A DNA stretch of 34,900 nt from Betaproteobacteria bacterium (lineage in GTDB: Bacteria > Pseudomonadota > Gammaproteobacteria > Burkholderiales > SG8-39). Positions 22,530 through 32,436 of the stretch are shown piece after piece (within the stretch, counting starts at the first letter, position 1; each line of letters starts with the position of its first letter). The stretch lies in NCBI GenBank assembly GCA_016868105.1, contig VGIA01000017.1, positions 1 through 34,900 on the forward strand, read 5' to 3'. Both the position numbers and the translations under genes were made by a program. The notes beneath the pieces were generated by a model. The model was not told the DNA's origin and made no database searches. It saw nothing but the letters and a program-made list of their open reading frames with translations.

Positions 22530-23272
22530 CGCGCCGCCTGTGTGATGAGCTGCTTCATCTCGCGCACCGCCTCGCGCATGCCGGTGAACACCGCCCGCGA
22601 CACGATGGCGTGGCCGATGTGCAGCTCGCGCAACCCGGCCAGCCGCGCCACCGGCGCGACGTTGTAGTAGTTGAGCGCGTGGCCGGCGTTGAAGCGCATG
22701 CCCAGCGCCCGGATGCGCTCGCCCGCGGCGCGCACTTTCTCCAGCTCCGTGACCACGGTGATGCTCTCCGAATCCCGACCCTTGGCATGGAACGCATGGG
22801 CGTAGGGCCCGGTGTGGACCTCGCACACAGCCGCGCCGACGCGCCAGGCCGCCTCCACCTGCGCCAGGTCGGCGTCGATGAACACCGAAACCACGATGCC
22901 TGCGCCGGCAAGCTTCGCCACATGGCCGCGCAGGCGCGCCTCCTGCGAGGCGATGTCCAGCCCGCCCTCGGTGGTCACCTCGTGCCGCCCCTCGGGCACC
23001 AGCATCGCCATCTCCGGCTTGATGCGGCAGGCGATCGCAACCATCTCGTCGCTGGCCGCCATCTCCAGGTTGAGCTTGATGTGGGTCAGCTCGCGCAGCC
23101 GAATCACGTCCTCGTCCTGGATGTGGCGGCGATCCTCGCGCAGGTGCACGGTGATGCCGTCGGCGCCGCCCAGGTGCGCCTCGACTGCCGCCCAGACCGG
23201 GTCGGGCTCGTAGGTGCGCCGCGCCTGACGCACGGTTGCGACGTGATCCACGTTGACGCCAAGTTTGATCAT
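22526..23272 (-). CDS. pdxJ: Pyridoxine 5'-phosphate synthase
   Basis: PdxJ condenses 3-amino-2-oxopropyl phosphate with 1-deoxyxylulose-5-phosphate to form pyridoxine phosphate. The 248-residue TIM barrel begins [20 protein letters not shown] and has [15 protein letters not shown] (about 40-54), [31 protein letters not shown] and [11 protein letters not shown], all family landmarks including the catalytic Glu/His positions. It overlaps recO (upstream) and acpS (downstream) by ATGA-type junctions. Confidence 0.96.
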   Translation of the reverse strand: MIKLGVNVDHVATVRQARRTYEPDPVWAAVEAHLGGADGITVHLREDRRHIQDEDVIRLRELTHIKLNLEMAASDEMVAIACRIKPEMAMLVPEGRHEVTTEGGLDIASQEARLRGHVAKLAGAGIVVSVFIDADLAQVEAAWRVGAAVCEVHTGPYAHAFHAKGRDSESITVVTELEKVRAAGERIRALGMRFNAGHALNYYNVAPVARLAGLRELHIGHAIVSRAVFTGMREAVREMKQLITQAAR

Positions 23273-23979
23273 AGGACCTTCAGTTCCGCCAGCACCGCCC
23301 GCGTGTGCAGCGGCTGGCCGCCGAGTCGTTCCGCGATCAGCGCGCGCATCAGCCGCAGCGCCTCCTCGCGTGTTTCCGGCGCGCGGTAGTCGTCGCGCGC
23401 GATGTCCAGCAGCGTGCTGCCGCGCACGAACATGTCGCCGGCGCCGCTGCTCGATTCCACCGGCCCGCGATCGGGCTGGTACGCATAGCGCTTGTCCGGC
23501 TCGACCGCGGCGCCCGCCGCCTCGCGCTCGAGCAGCGGAGCATAGCCCAGTTCGGCGAGCAGGCGCCGCTCGAAGCCCCGCAGCACCGGGGCCTGCGGCC
23601 CGGTGGCGGCGAGCCGCGCCAGCGCCTCGGCGTAGGCGTCGAACAGGGCCTCGTGCGGATCCTCCCGCGGCAGCAGGCGCAGCAGCAGTTCGTTCAGGTA
23701 GAAACCGCACATCAGGCCGGCGCCGGTCAGCGCGGCCTCGCCGCCGTTCCATTCCGCGCCGGTGAGGGTGCCCAGTTCCGACGAGCCGCTCCAGCTCAGG
23801 CGCAGGGGCTGGAACGCGAGCAGCAACCCGCGCAGCGCCGAGCGTGGGCGCCGCGCGCCACGGGCGAGGATCCCGAGGCGGCCGCGGCTGCGCGAGAATA
23901 CCTCCACGATCAGGCTGGTCTCCTTGTACGGCCAGGTGTGCAGTATGAACCCGTGCTCGTTGTCCGCGCGCCGCCTCAT
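23269..23979 (-). CDS. recO: DNA repair protein RecO
   Basis: RecO loads RecA on SSB-coated single strands with RecR. The 236-residue protein has the N-terminal OB fold ([38 protein letters not shown]) followed by the helical domain with [31 protein letters not shown], a conserved RecO stretch. The C-terminal part lacks a CxxC zinc ribbon, as in other gammaproteobacterial and betaproteobacterial forms. It starts 9 bases after era and overlaps pdxJ; the era-recO-pdxJ order is conserved. Confidence 0.93.
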   Translation of the reverse strand: MRRRADNEHGFILHTWPYKETSLIVEVFSRSRGRLGILARGARRPRSALRGLLLAFQPLRLSWSGSSELGTLTGAEWNGGEAALTGAGLMCGFYLNELLLRLLPREDPHEALFDAYAEALARLAATGPQAPVLRGFERRLLAELGYAPLLEREAAGAAVEPDKRYAYQPDRGPVESSSGAGDMFVRGSTLLDIARDDYRAPETREEALRLMRALIAERLGGQPLHTRAVLAELKVL

Positions 23980-23988
23980 ATCGGCCGT

Positions 23989-24873
23989 TCAGCCATACCC
24001 CAGCTGCCTGAGCAAGCGGCTGTCACCGCTCCAGTCGTCCTTCACCTTAACCCAGGTGCCGAGGTAGACTTTGCCGCCGAACAGTTTCTCCATGTCCAGC
24101 CGCGCCGCAGTGGAAATTCGCTTGAGCTTCCCGCCGCCCTTGCCCACCAGGATCGGCTTCTGGCTTTCGCGCTCCACCCAGATGGACGCCTCTATCCTCC
24201 GCAGGCGCCCTTGCTCCTTGAAGCCGTCGATCACCACCTCGCAGCGGTACGGCAGTTCCTCGCCCAGCATGCGGAACAGCTTCTCGCGCAGGATCTCGGC
24301 GGCGAAAAAACGTTCGTCCTGGTCGCTGAGCTGGTCCGGCGGGTAGATCGCCGCCTGCTCCGGGACCAGGCCGCACAGTACGCGCATCAGCTCCGGGATG
24401 TTCTTCCCGGTCTGTGCCGAGACCGGGACGATGGCCGCGAAGCGCTGCTCCCGGTCCAGCTTCGCTACCAGCTGCAGCAGCGCGCCGCCGGCCTTCACCA
24501 GGTCCACCTTGTTCACAGCCGCCACGATGCGCGCGGCCCTGGGCAGGCGCGCGAGCACCGCCTGGTCGGCGCCGCCGTAGCGCGTGGCCTCGACCACGAG
24601 CAGCACCGCGTCAGCGTCCTGCGCCGCCTCGCTCGCCCGCCGGTTGAGGGCCCGGTTGAGCGGGTCGACGTGCCGTGTCTGGTAGCCCGGCGAATCGGTG
24701 AAGACGATCTGGCAGTCCGGCGTGCTAAGGATGCCGCGCACCAGGTGCCGCGTGGTCTGCGGCTTGGACGAGACGATCGCCACCTTCTGTCCCAGCAGCC
24801 GGTTGAGCAGGCTGGACTTGCCGGTATTCGGGCGGCCAACCAGCGCCACCGTGCCGCAACGAAAGGCGTTCAT
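23989..24873 (-). CDS. era: GTPase Era
   Basis: Era is an essential GTPase that binds 16S rRNA 3' end in 30S maturation. The 294-residue protein has G1 GRPNTGKSS (13-21), the switch region [10 protein letters not shown]3 DSPGYQ, G4 NKVDL and G5 SAQ, then the C-terminal KH domain ([47 protein letters not shown]). The NTGKSS P-loop variant is ordinary for Era. Its ATG overlaps the rnc stop (ATGA), an almost universal rnc-era coupling. Confidence 0.97.
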   Translation of the reverse strand: MNAFRCGTVALVGRPNTGKSSLLNRLLGQKVAIVSSKPQTTRHLVRGILSTPDCQIVFTDSPGYQTRHVDPLNRALNRRASEAAQDADAVLLVVEATRYGGADQAVLARLPRAARIVAAVNKVDLVKAGGALLQLVAKLDREQRFAAIVPVSAQTGKNIPELMRVLCGLVPEQAAIYPPDQLSDQDERFFAAEILREKLFRMLGEELPYRCEVVIDGFKEQGRLRRIEASIWVERESQKPILVGKGGGKLKRISTAARLDMEKLFGGKVYLGTWVKVKDDWSGDSRLLRQLGYG

Positions 24874-25613
24874 GGCTGCTGCGCCGCGCCCAGCAGCCTG
24901 AGCATGTGCTCGGCGGCCTGCTGCTCGGCGATGCGGCGCGAGCTGCCGCTGCCGGTGGCGCGCCTGCCCTCCCCGGCACCCGCTGCCTCCACGATGCACT
25001 CAACCTCGAACGTCTGCCTGTGCGCGGCGCCGCGGGTCCCGACGACGCGGTATTGGGGCAGCCTCTGGCGCCTGCCCTGCAACAGTTCCTGCAGCCGGGT
25101 CTTGGGATCCTTCGAGGGCTCGCCGGGATCCAGGCGGCCCAAGGGGCCTTCGTAGGCCTCCAGCACCGAGGCGCGAGCCCGCTCATAGCCCCCGTCCAGG
25201 AACACCGCGCCGAACAACGCTTCCAGGGCATCGGCAAGAATCGAGGCGCGGTCCGCACCACCGCTCGCCAACTCGCCCTCACCCAGGCGCAGAAAGCCGG
25301 ACAGGCCGAGCGCGCGCGCCACCCCCGCCAGCGCCGCCTCGCGCACCAGGTTGGCCCGCAGGCGCGACAATTCGCCTTCCGAGCGCTGGGGAAACCGGGC
25401 GTAGAGTTCCTCCGCGATCACGCACCCCAGCACGCCATCGCCGAGGAACTCTAGGCGCTCGTTGTGCGGCGAGCCGAAACTGCGGTGCGTGAGCGCCTGC
25501 TCGAGCAGGGCAGCATTGCGGAAGCGGTGCCCCAGGGCCCGCTCCAGCGCCGGGCGACCGGCACCGGGATCGCGCTTGCTGCCGGTGGCGCTAACCCTTG
25601 GAGCTTGCCGCAA
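24870..25613 (-). CDS. rnc: Ribonuclease III
   Basis: RNase III cuts double-stranded RNA, including rRNA precursors. The 247-residue protein has the signature NERLEFLGDGVLG (51-63) with catalytic Glu55/Asp59, the second acidic set in DALEALFGAVFLDGG (about 127-141), and a C-terminal double-stranded RNA-binding domain (PKTRLQELLQGRRQRLPQYRVV...). The start appears to be TTG at 25613, which overlaps the DUF4845-like frame upstream by 23 bases; no ATG or GTG lies before the conserved ALERALGHRF. The tail after the dsRBD is slightly long. Confidence 0.95.
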   Translation of the reverse strand: MRQAPRVSATGSKRDPGAGRPALERALGHRFRNAALLEQALTHRSFGSPHNERLEFLGDGVLGCVIAEELYARFPQRSEGELSRLRANLVREAALAGVARALGLSGFLRLGEGELASGGADRASILADALEALFGAVFLDGGYERARASVLEAYEGPLGRLDPGEPSKDPKTRLQELLQGRRQRLPQYRVVGTRGAAHRQTFEVECIVEAAGAGEGRRATGSGSSRRIAEQQAAEHMLRLLGAAQQP

Positions 25614-26064
25614 AATCGATCTGCAGGCCGAGGTTGCCCGGCAAGGCGATCTCCTTGCGGCAGGCGGGGTTGATCACGATCTCGTTGCCGTCCTTGGTGA
25701 TCTCGAGGTCGGACCCCTTGATGGTCGAGATGTCGTCCACCTGCGCGCACTGGTCGAACGCCTTGCGGATATCGTTGGGCGAAGCGCCGGGTTTCTCCGC
25801 GGCCAGCGCCTGTTCGGTCTCAATAAGCTGCGCCGCGGCATCGAAGAGAACGCCAACCGGCCCTTGGTCACCTGCGCGCTGGTCAACCTGTGCATGGTTG
25901 GACACCGATTGTTGCGACTGCAGGGGGCGTAGTGCGCCCAGAATCGGAACGGTCATTGCTTCAGAGCCCGATTGGGGCGCAAAAGCCCCCAATCGGGGAC
26001 CCGAACACATCGGTGACGACCCTATCGAATCAGGCGCCTTCATCGTGATCACTTGTTCAGACAT
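25591..26064 (-). pseudogene. DUF4845-family gene, apparently truncated or rearranged N-terminus
   Basis: The last 65 or so residues of this frame (EKPGASPNDIRKAFDQ, VDDISTIKGSDLEITKDGNEIVI, LQIDFAASSKG) match the C-terminal half of DUF4845 proteins, small inner-membrane proteins normally encoded between lepB and rnc. The usual N-terminus, a single transmembrane helix after a RG..L.GLL start, is not found in any frame upstream. At most a trace (QGPVGVLFDAAA) remains. The first 90 residues of the open frame have no membrane segment and cross a strong hairpin at 25967-25997, so they may not be translated. I infer an internal deletion that removed the anchor. Function of the family is unknown; the gene may be dead or may make a soluble domain. 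Confidence 0.6.
25967..25997. repeat. Strong inverted repeat (hairpin) upstream of the DUF4845 remnant
   Basis: CCCGATTGGGGC at 25967-25978 pairs with GCCCCCAATCGGG at 25985-25997 across a six-base loop, with one bulged base. The loop/arm junction has an AAAA run but no T tract follows on either strand, so it is not a classical terminator. It lies between lepB and rnc and could be an mRNA processing or stability element, perhaps an RNase III substrate. Confidence 0.65.
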
Positions 26065-26138
26065 TCCCTAGCTAGACTGACTCCGAGTTGCCTTCTGCGC
26101 ATGCTCGTTCTCCGGATGAGGCTGCCTGTGGGTCCGCC

Positions 26139-26927
26139 CTACTTGAATCGGCCGAAGCGGCCGAGCTCGTTCAGATTGAGCCAGATGAAAAACGCCTTGC
26201 CGACCACATTCGCGTCCGGGACGAAGCCCCAGACCCGGCTGTCGCTCGAATTGTCGCGGTTGTCGCCCATGACGAAATAGTGACCCGACGGCACGGTGCA
26301 GGCCAAGCCGATGCTATTGTAAGTGCAATTGCCGGAGAACGGAAACGAGCGCTGCCCCGGAACGTAGCCCAGCGCTTCCTCCTCGACCAGGATCTCGTGG
26401 TGGGTTTCCGCCAGCGACTCGACGTAGCGGCGCGCGAACTGCATGCGCTCTCGGTGCAGGTAATCCTCCACCTGCCGCACCGGCACCTGCGCGCCGTTGA
26501 TCGTCAGGCGCTTGTCACGGTACTCGATGCGGTCGCCCGGCAGGCCGACCACGCGCTTGATGTAGTCGAGCGTCGGGTCCTCCGGATAGCGGAACACCAT
26601 GACGTCGCCGCGCTGCGGCAGGCTCACATCGATCAGCTTGTTGTTGAGCACCGGGACCCGGATGCCGTAGGTGTACTTGTTCACCAGGATGAAGTCGCCC
26701 ACCAGCAAGGTCGGGATCATGGACCCGGAGGGAATCTTGAAGGGTTCGACCAGGAACGAGCGCAGCAGGAACACCACCAGGATCACCGGGAAGAAGCTGG
26801 CCGAGTACTCCACCCACCAGGGCTGCTTCACCCCGGCCGCGCGCCGCTTCGCCAGCCATCCCGCCTCCAGCGCCCACACCGCGCCGGTCACCACCAGCAG
26901 GGCGAGCAGGAACAGCGCAAATGTCAC
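26139..26927 (-). CDS. lepB: Signal peptidase I
   Basis: LepB removes signal peptides from Sec and Tat substrates at the outer face of the inner membrane. The 262-residue protein has two N-terminal membrane segments (about 3-20 and 44-60), box B PSGSMIPTL with catalytic Ser69, box C RGDVMVFRYP, box D DYIKRVVGLPGD with catalytic Lys124, and box E GHYFVMGDNRDNSSDSR. The start is GTG at 26927 with AAGGAG upstream, 28 bases after lepA. The lepA-lepB pair is conserved. Confidence 0.96.
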   Translation of the reverse strand: MTFALFLLALLVVTGAVWALEAGWLAKRRAAGVKQPWWVEYSASFFPVILVVFLLRSFLVEPFKIPSGSMIPTLLVGDFILVNKYTYGIRVPVLNNKLIDVSLPQRGDVMVFRYPEDPTLDYIKRVVGLPGDRIEYRDKRLTINGAQVPVRQVEDYLHRERMQFARRYVESLAETHHEILVEEEALGYVPGQRSFPFSGNCTYNSIGLACTVPSGHYFVMGDNRDNSSDSRVWGFVPDANVVGKAFFIWLNLNELGRFGRFK

Positions 26928-26955
26928 GTCCCGCGCTCCTTGATCAGGGCAAAGG

Positions 26956-28752
26956 TCACTTGTCGCCCATCTGCAGCACCGCGAGGAACGCCTCCTGCGG
27001 GATCTCCACCGAGCCCACCTGCTTCATGCGCTTCTTGCCTTCCTTCTGCCGGTCGAGCAGCTTGCGCTTGCGGCTGACGTCGCCGCCGTAGCACTTGGCG
27101 ATCACGTTCTTGCGCAGCGCCTTGACGTTCTCGCGCGCCACGATGTTGGCCCCGATCGCGGCCTGGATGGCGACGTCGAACATCTGGCGCGGGATCAGGC
27201 CGCGCAGGCGCGTCACCAGTTCGCGGCCGCGATTCCGCGCCGACTCCCGGTGCACCATGGTGGAGAGCGCGTCCACCTTGTCGCCGTTCACCAGCACGTC
27301 GAGGCGCACCACGTCCGCGGTGCGGTATTGCTTGAAGTCGTAGTCGAGCGAACCGTAGCCGCGCGTGAGCGACTTCAGGCGGTCGAAGAAGTCCAGCACC
27401 ACCTCCGACAGCGGCAGGTCGTAGGACAGCACCACATGCCGCGACGAGTAATGCAGGTTGGTCTGCGTGCCGCGCTTCTGCAGGCACAGCGTCATCACCG
27501 GGCCGACGTACTCCTGCGGCACGAAGATCATCGTTGTGATCATCGGCTCGCGGATCTGCTCGATCTTCGAGGGGTCCGGCAGCCGCGCCGGGTTCGAGAT
27601 GACCTCCACGGTGCCATCGCGCAACTGCACCTCGTAGACCACCGAGGGGGCGGTGGTGATCAGCTCGACGCCGTACTCGCGCTCCAGGCGCTCCTGCACG
27701 ATGTCCATGTGCAGCAGCCCGAGGAAGCCGCAGCGGAAGCCGAAGCCGAGCGCCTGGGAAGTTTCCGGCTCGTACTGAAACGAGGCGTCGTTCAGGTGCA
27801 GCTTCTCCAGCGCGTCGCGCATCGCCTCGTACTGGTTGGACTCGACCGGGTAAAGGCCGGCGAACACCTGCGGCTTGATCTCCTTGAAGCCGGGCAGTGG
27901 CCTGTCCGCGGGCTTGTCGCACCGGGTCAGGGTGTCGCCCACCTTGGCCTCGCGCAGTTCCTTGATGCCGGCGACCACGAACCCGACCTCGCCGGCCGAC
28001 AGGCTGGCGCGCTGCGCCGCCTTGGGCGTGAACACGCCCAGCTGCTCGCAGGCGTGCTGGGCGCCGTTGCTCATCAGCAGGATCCTGTCCTTGGGCCTGA
28101 GCACGCCGTCCACCACCCGCACCAGCATCACCACGCCGACGTAGTTGTCGAACCAGGAATCGATGATCAACGCCTTGAGGCGCGCCTGCGGGTCGCCCTT
28201 TGGCGCCGGGATGCGCCGGATCACCTCCTCCAGGATCTCGGGCACGCCCAGGCCGGTCTTGGCGCTTACTCGCAGCGCGTCCTTGGCATCGAGGCCGATC
28301 ACGTCTTCGATCTCGGCGATGGCGTTCTCCGGATCGGCCGAAGGCAGGTCGATCTTGTTCAGCACCGGGATCACCTCGACGCCCTGCTCGGTGGCGGTGT
28401 AGCAGTTGGCCACCGTCTGCGCCTCGACGCCCTGCGAGGCGTCCACCACCAGCAGCGCGCCCTCGCAGGCGGCGAGCGACCGGCTCACCTCGTAGGAGAA
28501 GTCGACGTGGCCGGGGGTATCGATCAGGTTCAGCAGGAAGGTCTGCCCGTCCTTCGCCGTGTAGCGGAGGGCGACGGTCTGCGCCTTGATCGTGATGCCG
28601 CGCTCGCGCTCCAGGTCCATGGAATCGAGCACCTGGTCGGCCATCTCCCGGTCGGCGAGCCCGCCGCACAGCTGGATGAACCGGTCCGCCAGCGTCGACT
28701 TGCCGTGGTCGATGTGGGCGATGATGGAGAAGTTGCGGATGCGGTTCTGCAC
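26956..28752 (-). CDS. lepA: Elongation factor 4 (LepA)
   Basis: LepA is a translational GTPase linked to ribosome back-translocation or biogenesis. The chosen start is GTG 28752, giving [20 protein letters not shown] and 598 residues, the family's normal length; a TTG at 28773 would add seven residues. G1 AHIDHGKST, switch [15 protein letters not shown]3 DTPGHVDF and G4 NKID are present, then domains II, III, V and the LepA-specific C-terminal domain ([11 protein letters not shown]..., [21 protein letters not shown]). A hairpin with a T-rich tail lies between mucD and this start. Confidence 0.96.
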   Translation of the reverse strand: MQNRIRNFSIIAHIDHGKSTLADRFIQLCGGLADREMADQVLDSMDLERERGITIKAQTVALRYTAKDGQTFLLNLIDTPGHVDFSYEVSRSLAACEGALLVVDASQGVEAQTVANCYTATEQGVEVIPVLNKIDLPSADPENAIAEIEDVIGLDAKDALRVSAKTGLGVPEILEEVIRRIPAPKGDPQARLKALIIDSWFDNYVGVVMLVRVVDGVLRPKDRILLMSNGAQHACEQLGVFTPKAAQRASLSAGEVGFVVAGIKELREAKVGDTLTRCDKPADRPLPGFKEIKPQVFAGLYPVESNQYEAMRDALEKLHLNDASFQYEPETSQALGFGFRCGFLGLLHMDIVQERLEREYGVELITTAPSVVYEVQLRDGTVEVISNPARLPDPSKIEQIREPMITTMIFVPQEYVGPVMTLCLQKRGTQTNLHYSSRHVVLSYDLPLSEVVLDFFDRLKSLTRGYGSLDYDFKQYRTADVVRLDVLVNGDKVDALSTMVHRESARNRGRELVTRLRGLIPRQMFDVAIQAAIGANIVARENVKALRKNVIAKCYGGDVSRKRKLLDRQKEGKKRMKQVGSVEIPQEAFLAVLQMGDK

Positions 28753-28776
28753 GCGGCTCTGGGCAACAAGCAAAGA

Positions 28777-28795
28777 AGGGTGCCCCAGGCACCCT
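28777..28795 (-). terminator. Hairpin with T-rich tail between mucD and lepA
   Basis: On the minus strand AGGGTGCC pairs with GGCACCCT across a three-base loop, followed by TCTTTGCTTG. This resembles a weak rho-independent terminator or attenuator placed just after mucD and ahead of lepA. It would split the sigma-E regulon part of the block from the housekeeping part, or let only some transcripts pass. Confidence 0.5.
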
Positions 28796-28828
28796 CCGTA
28801 ACGCCCCGATTTTACAGTAAAAAGAGGC

Positions 28829-30259
28829 TCAGCCCTTGTCGGTGAGCCCGTTCACCGTGACGAACGCCACGGATTCGCCGCGGCGCACCTGCAGCGTGAT
28901 GACCGCGTTGCGGTCCAGCCCGCCCAGCAGCTTGTTCAGCTGCTCCACCGACTTGAGGTCGGTGTGCTGGCCCTTGTGCACCAGCGTGAGCAGCACGTCG
29001 CCACGGCGGACCTCGGCGCGCGCTCCCGCTTTCACCTCGGTCACGACCAGTCCATGCTGCAGCTTGAGGTCCTCCTTTTGCTTGGCCGACAGCTCGGCGA
29101 CCACCAGCCCGAGCCGGTTGGCCGCCACTGCCTCCGGCTTCTGCGCGCGCGGCCTGTCACGCGCCGCGACCTGATCCTCCTGCAGCTCGCCCACGGTCAG
29201 GGACAGGGTGCGCGTGGCGCCCTTGCGCCAGACCTCGAGCTCTGCCTTCGACCCGGGACGCGTCCCGCCCACGATGCGCGGCAGGTCGCCGGAGGCCTCC
29301 ACCGCCTTGTCGTCGAACCTGACGATGATGTCGGTGGCCTGCAAGCCGGCCTTGTCCGCGGGGCTGCCCTTCTCCACCGAATTGACCAGAGCGCCGCGCG
29401 GTCGGTCCAGGCCGAAGGAGGTGGCGAGGTCCCCGGAAACCTCCTGGATCACGACACCGATGCGCCCGCGCGACACGCGCCCGGTGTCGCGCAGCTGCTT
29501 CTGGATGTCCATGGCGACGTCGATCGGGATCGCGAACGACAGCCCCATGAAGCCGCCGGTGCGGCTGTAGATCTGGGAGTTGATGCCGACCACCTCGCCG
29601 CGCATGTTGAACAGCGGGCCGCCCGAGTTGCCGGGGTTGATGGCGACGTCGGTCTGGATGAAGGGCACGAAGTTCTCCTGGGGCAACGAGCGGCCTTTCG
29701 CCGAAACGATGCCGGCGGTGACCGTGTTCTCGAAGCCGAACGGGGAGCCGATGGCCAGCACCCACTCGCCCACCTTGAGCCGGTTCGGATCGCCGAACTT
29801 GACCGCCGGCAGCGGTGAGCCGGGCTCGATCTTGATCAGGGCGATATCGGTGCGGCGGTCGGCGCCGATCACCTTCGCCTTGAACTCGCGCTTGTCGGTG
29901 AACTTGACGGTGACCTCCTCGGCGCCGTCGATGACGTGCGCATTGGTGAGGATGTATCCGTCGCCGCTGACGATGAAGCCCGAGCCCAGGGAACGGCTCT
30001 CCGGCCGCGGACCCTGCTGCGGGCCGGGCTGCTGGCGCGGGATGAAGCGGCGGAAGAACTCCTGCACCTCCTCGTCGTCCATGTTCGGGATCTGCGGCAG
30101 CGCGGAGCGGCGTACCGCCTGGGTGGTGCTGATGTTGACCACTGCGCGCCCCTGCTCCTCCACCAGCCGGGTGAAGTCCGGCAGGTCGCGCACCTGCGCC
30201 GCGGCAGCGGAGGCGAACGCCAGCAACAGCACTGCGATCCAGTTCTTGAGCGGGCTCAT
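28829..30259 (-). CDS. mucD: DegP/MucD-type periplasmic serine protease
   Basis: A 476-residue HtrA-family protease/chaperone of the periplasm. Signal peptide: residues 1-about 21 ([16 protein letters not shown]). Catalytic triad: His108 (TNAHVI), Asp138 ([10 protein letters not shown]) and Ser212 ([10 protein letters not shown]). Two PDZ domains follow (about 260-350 and 380-470). An acidic/proline loop at about 58-88 is typical of DegP-type LA loops. ATG 30259 is preceded by a short gap from rseB. MucD in this position degrades misfolded envelope proteins and limits sigma-E signalling, matching its place in rpoE-rseA-rseB-mucD. Confidence 0.94.
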   Translation of the reverse strand: MSPLKNWIAVLLLAFASAAAAQVRDLPDFTRLVEEQGRAVVNISTTQAVRRSALPQIPNMDDEEVQEFFRRFIPRQQPGPQQGPRPESRSLGSGFIVSGDGYILTNAHVIDGAEEVTVKFTDKREFKAKVIGADRRTDIALIKIEPGSPLPAVKFGDPNRLKVGEWVLAIGSPFGFENTVTAGIVSAKGRSLPQENFVPFIQTDVAINPGNSGGPLFNMRGEVVGINSQIYSRTGGFMGLSFAIPIDVAMDIQKQLRDTGRVSRGRIGVVIQEVSGDLATSFGLDRPRGALVNSVEKGSPADKAGLQATDIIVRFDDKAVEASGDLPRIVGGTRPGSKAELEVWRKGATRTLSLTVGELQEDQVAARDRPRAQKPEAVAANRLGLVVAELSAKQKEDLKLQHGLVVTEVKAGARAEVRRGDVLLTLVHKGQHTDLKSVEQLNKLLGGLDRNAVITLQVRRGESVAFVTVNGLTDKG

Positions 30260-30282
30260 GTCGATCCTCGGTGGTTCGATGG

Positions 30283-31251
30283 TTACTGCGGCCGCCGGTA
30301 CTCGACGGTATTGCCGATCCGCTGCAGGCTGACCGACGGCGCCTCGCCGACGACCGTGACCACGTGGTTTGCGACCTCGCGCGTGTACATGTTGACCGCG
30401 CCGAGATTGGACAGGCCCGGCCGGACGGCCTCGGCGCGGCCCGCGAGGGGCTCGATGAAGACCGAGACCGCCGCCAGTCCGTCCGAAAACACCACCTGGT
30501 TCACCGGGCGGGACTCGCCCAGGTGTCGCGTCAGCTCGAAGATCTTGCGGAACCCGGGCAGTTCCGCGCCCAGCGTCCAGCCCGCTCCGGCAAGGTTCGC
30601 GGGCGCCAGCGAGGCGTGTTCCACACGCCAGTTGCGCGCCGCGCGCAACGGCTTGAGCCGTTCGCGTGGCACGTTGCCGATCGCGAGCTGCGTGAAGCTG
30701 AACTGCTCCACGGTTTCGCCGCGGGCGTTGAAGGTGCGCGTGCGCAGCAGCATGCCGGTCGCGGTATCGGCCCACAGCTTGTAGCCGTAACGAAGGTCAT
30801 CCTTGGGCGTGAGCACCACTGATTCGCAGTCGTAGCCGGCAATGCGGGCCGGCTCGCCCCGGGACACGGTGTAGTGCTGCGCCAGCTCCGCGAACTTGTC
30901 CGGCAGCATCGCCGGGAAGGCGCGCTGGTCGACGCGTTTCTCGACCTTGATGATCTGGCTCTCCGGCAGGAAGCACTTGACGGTGTCGCGCGTGCGCAGG
31001 ATCTCGCGCCGCGGACCGTCCAGCACCTCGATCTTCTCCAGTTCGCCCGCCGGTCCGTAGACCCGGCTGATGCGCGAGGTCTCGACACGATCGCCCTGCT
31101 GGTAGACGAAGGTCCCGGTGTAGGAAAGCTTCTCGGTTGCCTGGTAGATGCGACCAAGAAGGCTCATGTCGTCGGCCGCCGCCGGGGCCTGCGCACGGGC
31201 TGCGCCGGCGAGGGACGCGACGATCAACAGTGCACCGATGGCGCGCCTCAT
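30283..31251 (-). CDS. rseB: Sigma-E regulatory protein RseB/MucB
   Basis: RseB is a periplasmic protein that binds RseA and shields it from DegS cleavage until lipoproteins or lipopolysaccharide intermediates compete it off. The 322-residue protein has a signal peptide (RAIGALLIVASLAGAARAQA), the MucB/RseB N-terminal lipid-binding fold (SYTGTFVYQQGDRVETSRI, REILRTRDTVKCFLPES) and the smaller C-terminal domain (VNQVVFSDGLAAVSVFIEP; NMYTREVANHVVTVVGEAP). It overlaps the rseA stop by 4 bases. Confidence 0.94.
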   Translation of the reverse strand: MRRAIGALLIVASLAGAARAQAPAAADDMSLLGRIYQATEKLSYTGTFVYQQGDRVETSRISRVYGPAGELEKIEVLDGPRREILRTRDTVKCFLPESQIIKVEKRVDQRAFPAMLPDKFAELAQHYTVSRGEPARIAGYDCESVVLTPKDDLRYGYKLWADTATGMLLRTRTFNARGETVEQFSFTQLAIGNVPRERLKPLRAARNWRVEHASLAPANLAGAGWTLGAELPGFRKIFELTRHLGESRPVNQVVFSDGLAAVSVFIEPLAGRAEAVRPGLSNLGAVNMYTREVANHVVTVVGEAPSVSLQRIGNTVEYRRPQ

Positions 31252-31784
31252 GGTTGCCGGGGGGCTCTTTCGGAGACGGTCCGCACCTGGCGCGTATCCA
31301 CGTAGCCCCGCAGCGCGTTGCGCGGCGAGTAGCCCTGGTGCGCCTGCATGTAGTCCTTCGCGGATTCGGCAGCGGGCACGACGGCAGGAGTGGCATCCGC
31401 CACGGCCGCCGCCGGCTTGGGTTGCTGCGCCAGCGGCGCAGGTCCGGAGCCCTGCTCGAGCATGGAATGGGCGACCAGGCCGACGAAACCGACCGCCGCG
31501 ACGCCTGCGGCCACCCGGGTCGCGTACCAGGGCAGGCCGCGGCGCGCCGGCGCGGCCAGGGTCTTGGGCGCGAGCACCGTGGGCTCCGAGGCAAGCCGGG
31601 CGGCCACCCGGTCGGCGAAGCCGGCCGAGAGCAGCCCGGTGTCGCGCATCGCGTCGCTGATGAGGTGGTACCGGCGCCAGGCCTCGAGGGCCTCGCTGCC
31701 CGATCGTAACGCCGCATAGGCGAGGGCAGCCTCATGCCCGTCGAGCTCACCGTCGGCCAGCTCGGAGATTCTCTGTGTCGTCAT
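31248..31784 (-). CDS. rseA: Anti-sigma-E factor RseA
   Basis: RseA holds RpoE inactive at the inner membrane. The 178-residue protein has the N-terminal RseA domain (QRISELADGELDGHEAALAYAAL..., EAWRRYHLISDAMRD), which clamps the sigma factor, a single hydrophobic segment at about 92-107 (AAGVAAVGFVGLVAHS), and a periplasmic tail rich in Ala/Pro ending with ARNAL-type RGYV sequence. It starts 13 bases after rpoE and is coupled to rseB. Confidence 0.93.
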   Translation of the reverse strand: MTTQRISELADGELDGHEAALAYAALRSGSEALEAWRRYHLISDAMRDTGLLSAGFADRVAARLASEPTVLAPKTLAAPARRGLPWYATRVAAGVAAVGFVGLVAHSMLEQGSGPAPLAQQPKPAAAVADATPAVVPAAESAKDYMQAHQGYSPRNALRGYVDTRQVRTVSERAPRQP

Positions 31785-31797
31785 CGTTTCACCCGGT

Positions 31798-32403
31798 TCA
31801 CCATCTCTTGTCCTTCGCAGTGTCCAGCAGGGGCTTGAGCTTGTCGGAGATCACCTCGCGCGCCCTGAAAATCCGCGACCGCACGGTTCCGATCGGGCAA
31901 TCCATGATGCGCGCAATGTCCTCGTAGCTCATGCCCTCGAGCTCGCGCAGCTGGATCGCCGTGCGCAGCTCCTCGGGCAGCCCTTCGATCGCGGCGTTCA
32001 CGGTCGCCCCGATTTCGCGCGACAGCGCCAGGCTCTCCGGCGTGTTGATGTCGCGCAGCTGCTCGCCCTCGTCGTACCCTTCCGCCTCCTCCGCCTGCAC
32101 TTGCGTGGAGGTCGGCGCCCGGCGGCCCATCGCCATCAGGTGGTTCTTGGCGGTGTTGACCCCGATCCGATAGAGCCAGGTGTAGAAGGCGCTATCGCCG
32201 CGGAAGCTTGGCAGCGCGCGGTAGGCCTTGATGAATGCCTCCTGCGCGACATCCTCCACTTCCGCAGGGTCGCGGATCAGGCGCGACAGCAGCCTGGCCA
32301 GCTTCCTTTGGTACTTCACCACCAGCAACTCGAAGGCGCGCTTGTCGCCCTGCTGCGCCCTCGCCACCAGCGCGTGGTCGGTATCCCGGTCAGCCTGGGC
32401 CAT
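31798..32403 (-). CDS. rpoE: RNA polymerase sigma factor RpoE (AlgU)
   Basis: A 201-residue ECF sigma factor. Region 2: RAFELLVVKYQRKLARLLSRLIRDPAEVEDVAQEAFIKAYRAL with the -10-recognition segment; region 4: LPEELRTAIQLRELEGMSYEDIARIMDCPIGTVRSRIFRAREVI, closely like E. coli RpoE and AlgU. It controls envelope stress genes. It is followed by rseA, rseB and mucD, its own regulators and target. The upstream gap carries a sigma-E-type promoter, so it should be autoregulated. Confidence 0.97.
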   Translation of the reverse strand: MAQADRDTDHALVARAQQGDKRAFELLVVKYQRKLARLLSRLIRDPAEVEDVAQEAFIKAYRALPSFRGDSAFYTWLYRIGVNTAKNHLMAMGRRAPTSTQVQAEEAEGYDEGEQLRDINTPESLALSREIGATVNAAIEGLPEELRTAIQLRELEGMSYEDIARIMDCPIGTVRSRIFRAREVISDKLKPLLDTAKDKRW

Positions 32404-32436
32404 CGGTCCGGCCCGCGCCAGCCATGCCTATGTGCC

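Noticed and set aside
26924-28792. A 622-codon minus-strand frame parallel to lepA
   Set aside because: It is the neighbouring frame of lepA, rich in Arg/Gly/Ala repeats; the lepA frame has every expected motif.
27250-28845. A 531-codon plus-strand open frame opposite lepA
   Set aside because: It is an antisense shadow of lepA with His/Val/Leu-biased composition and no family motif.
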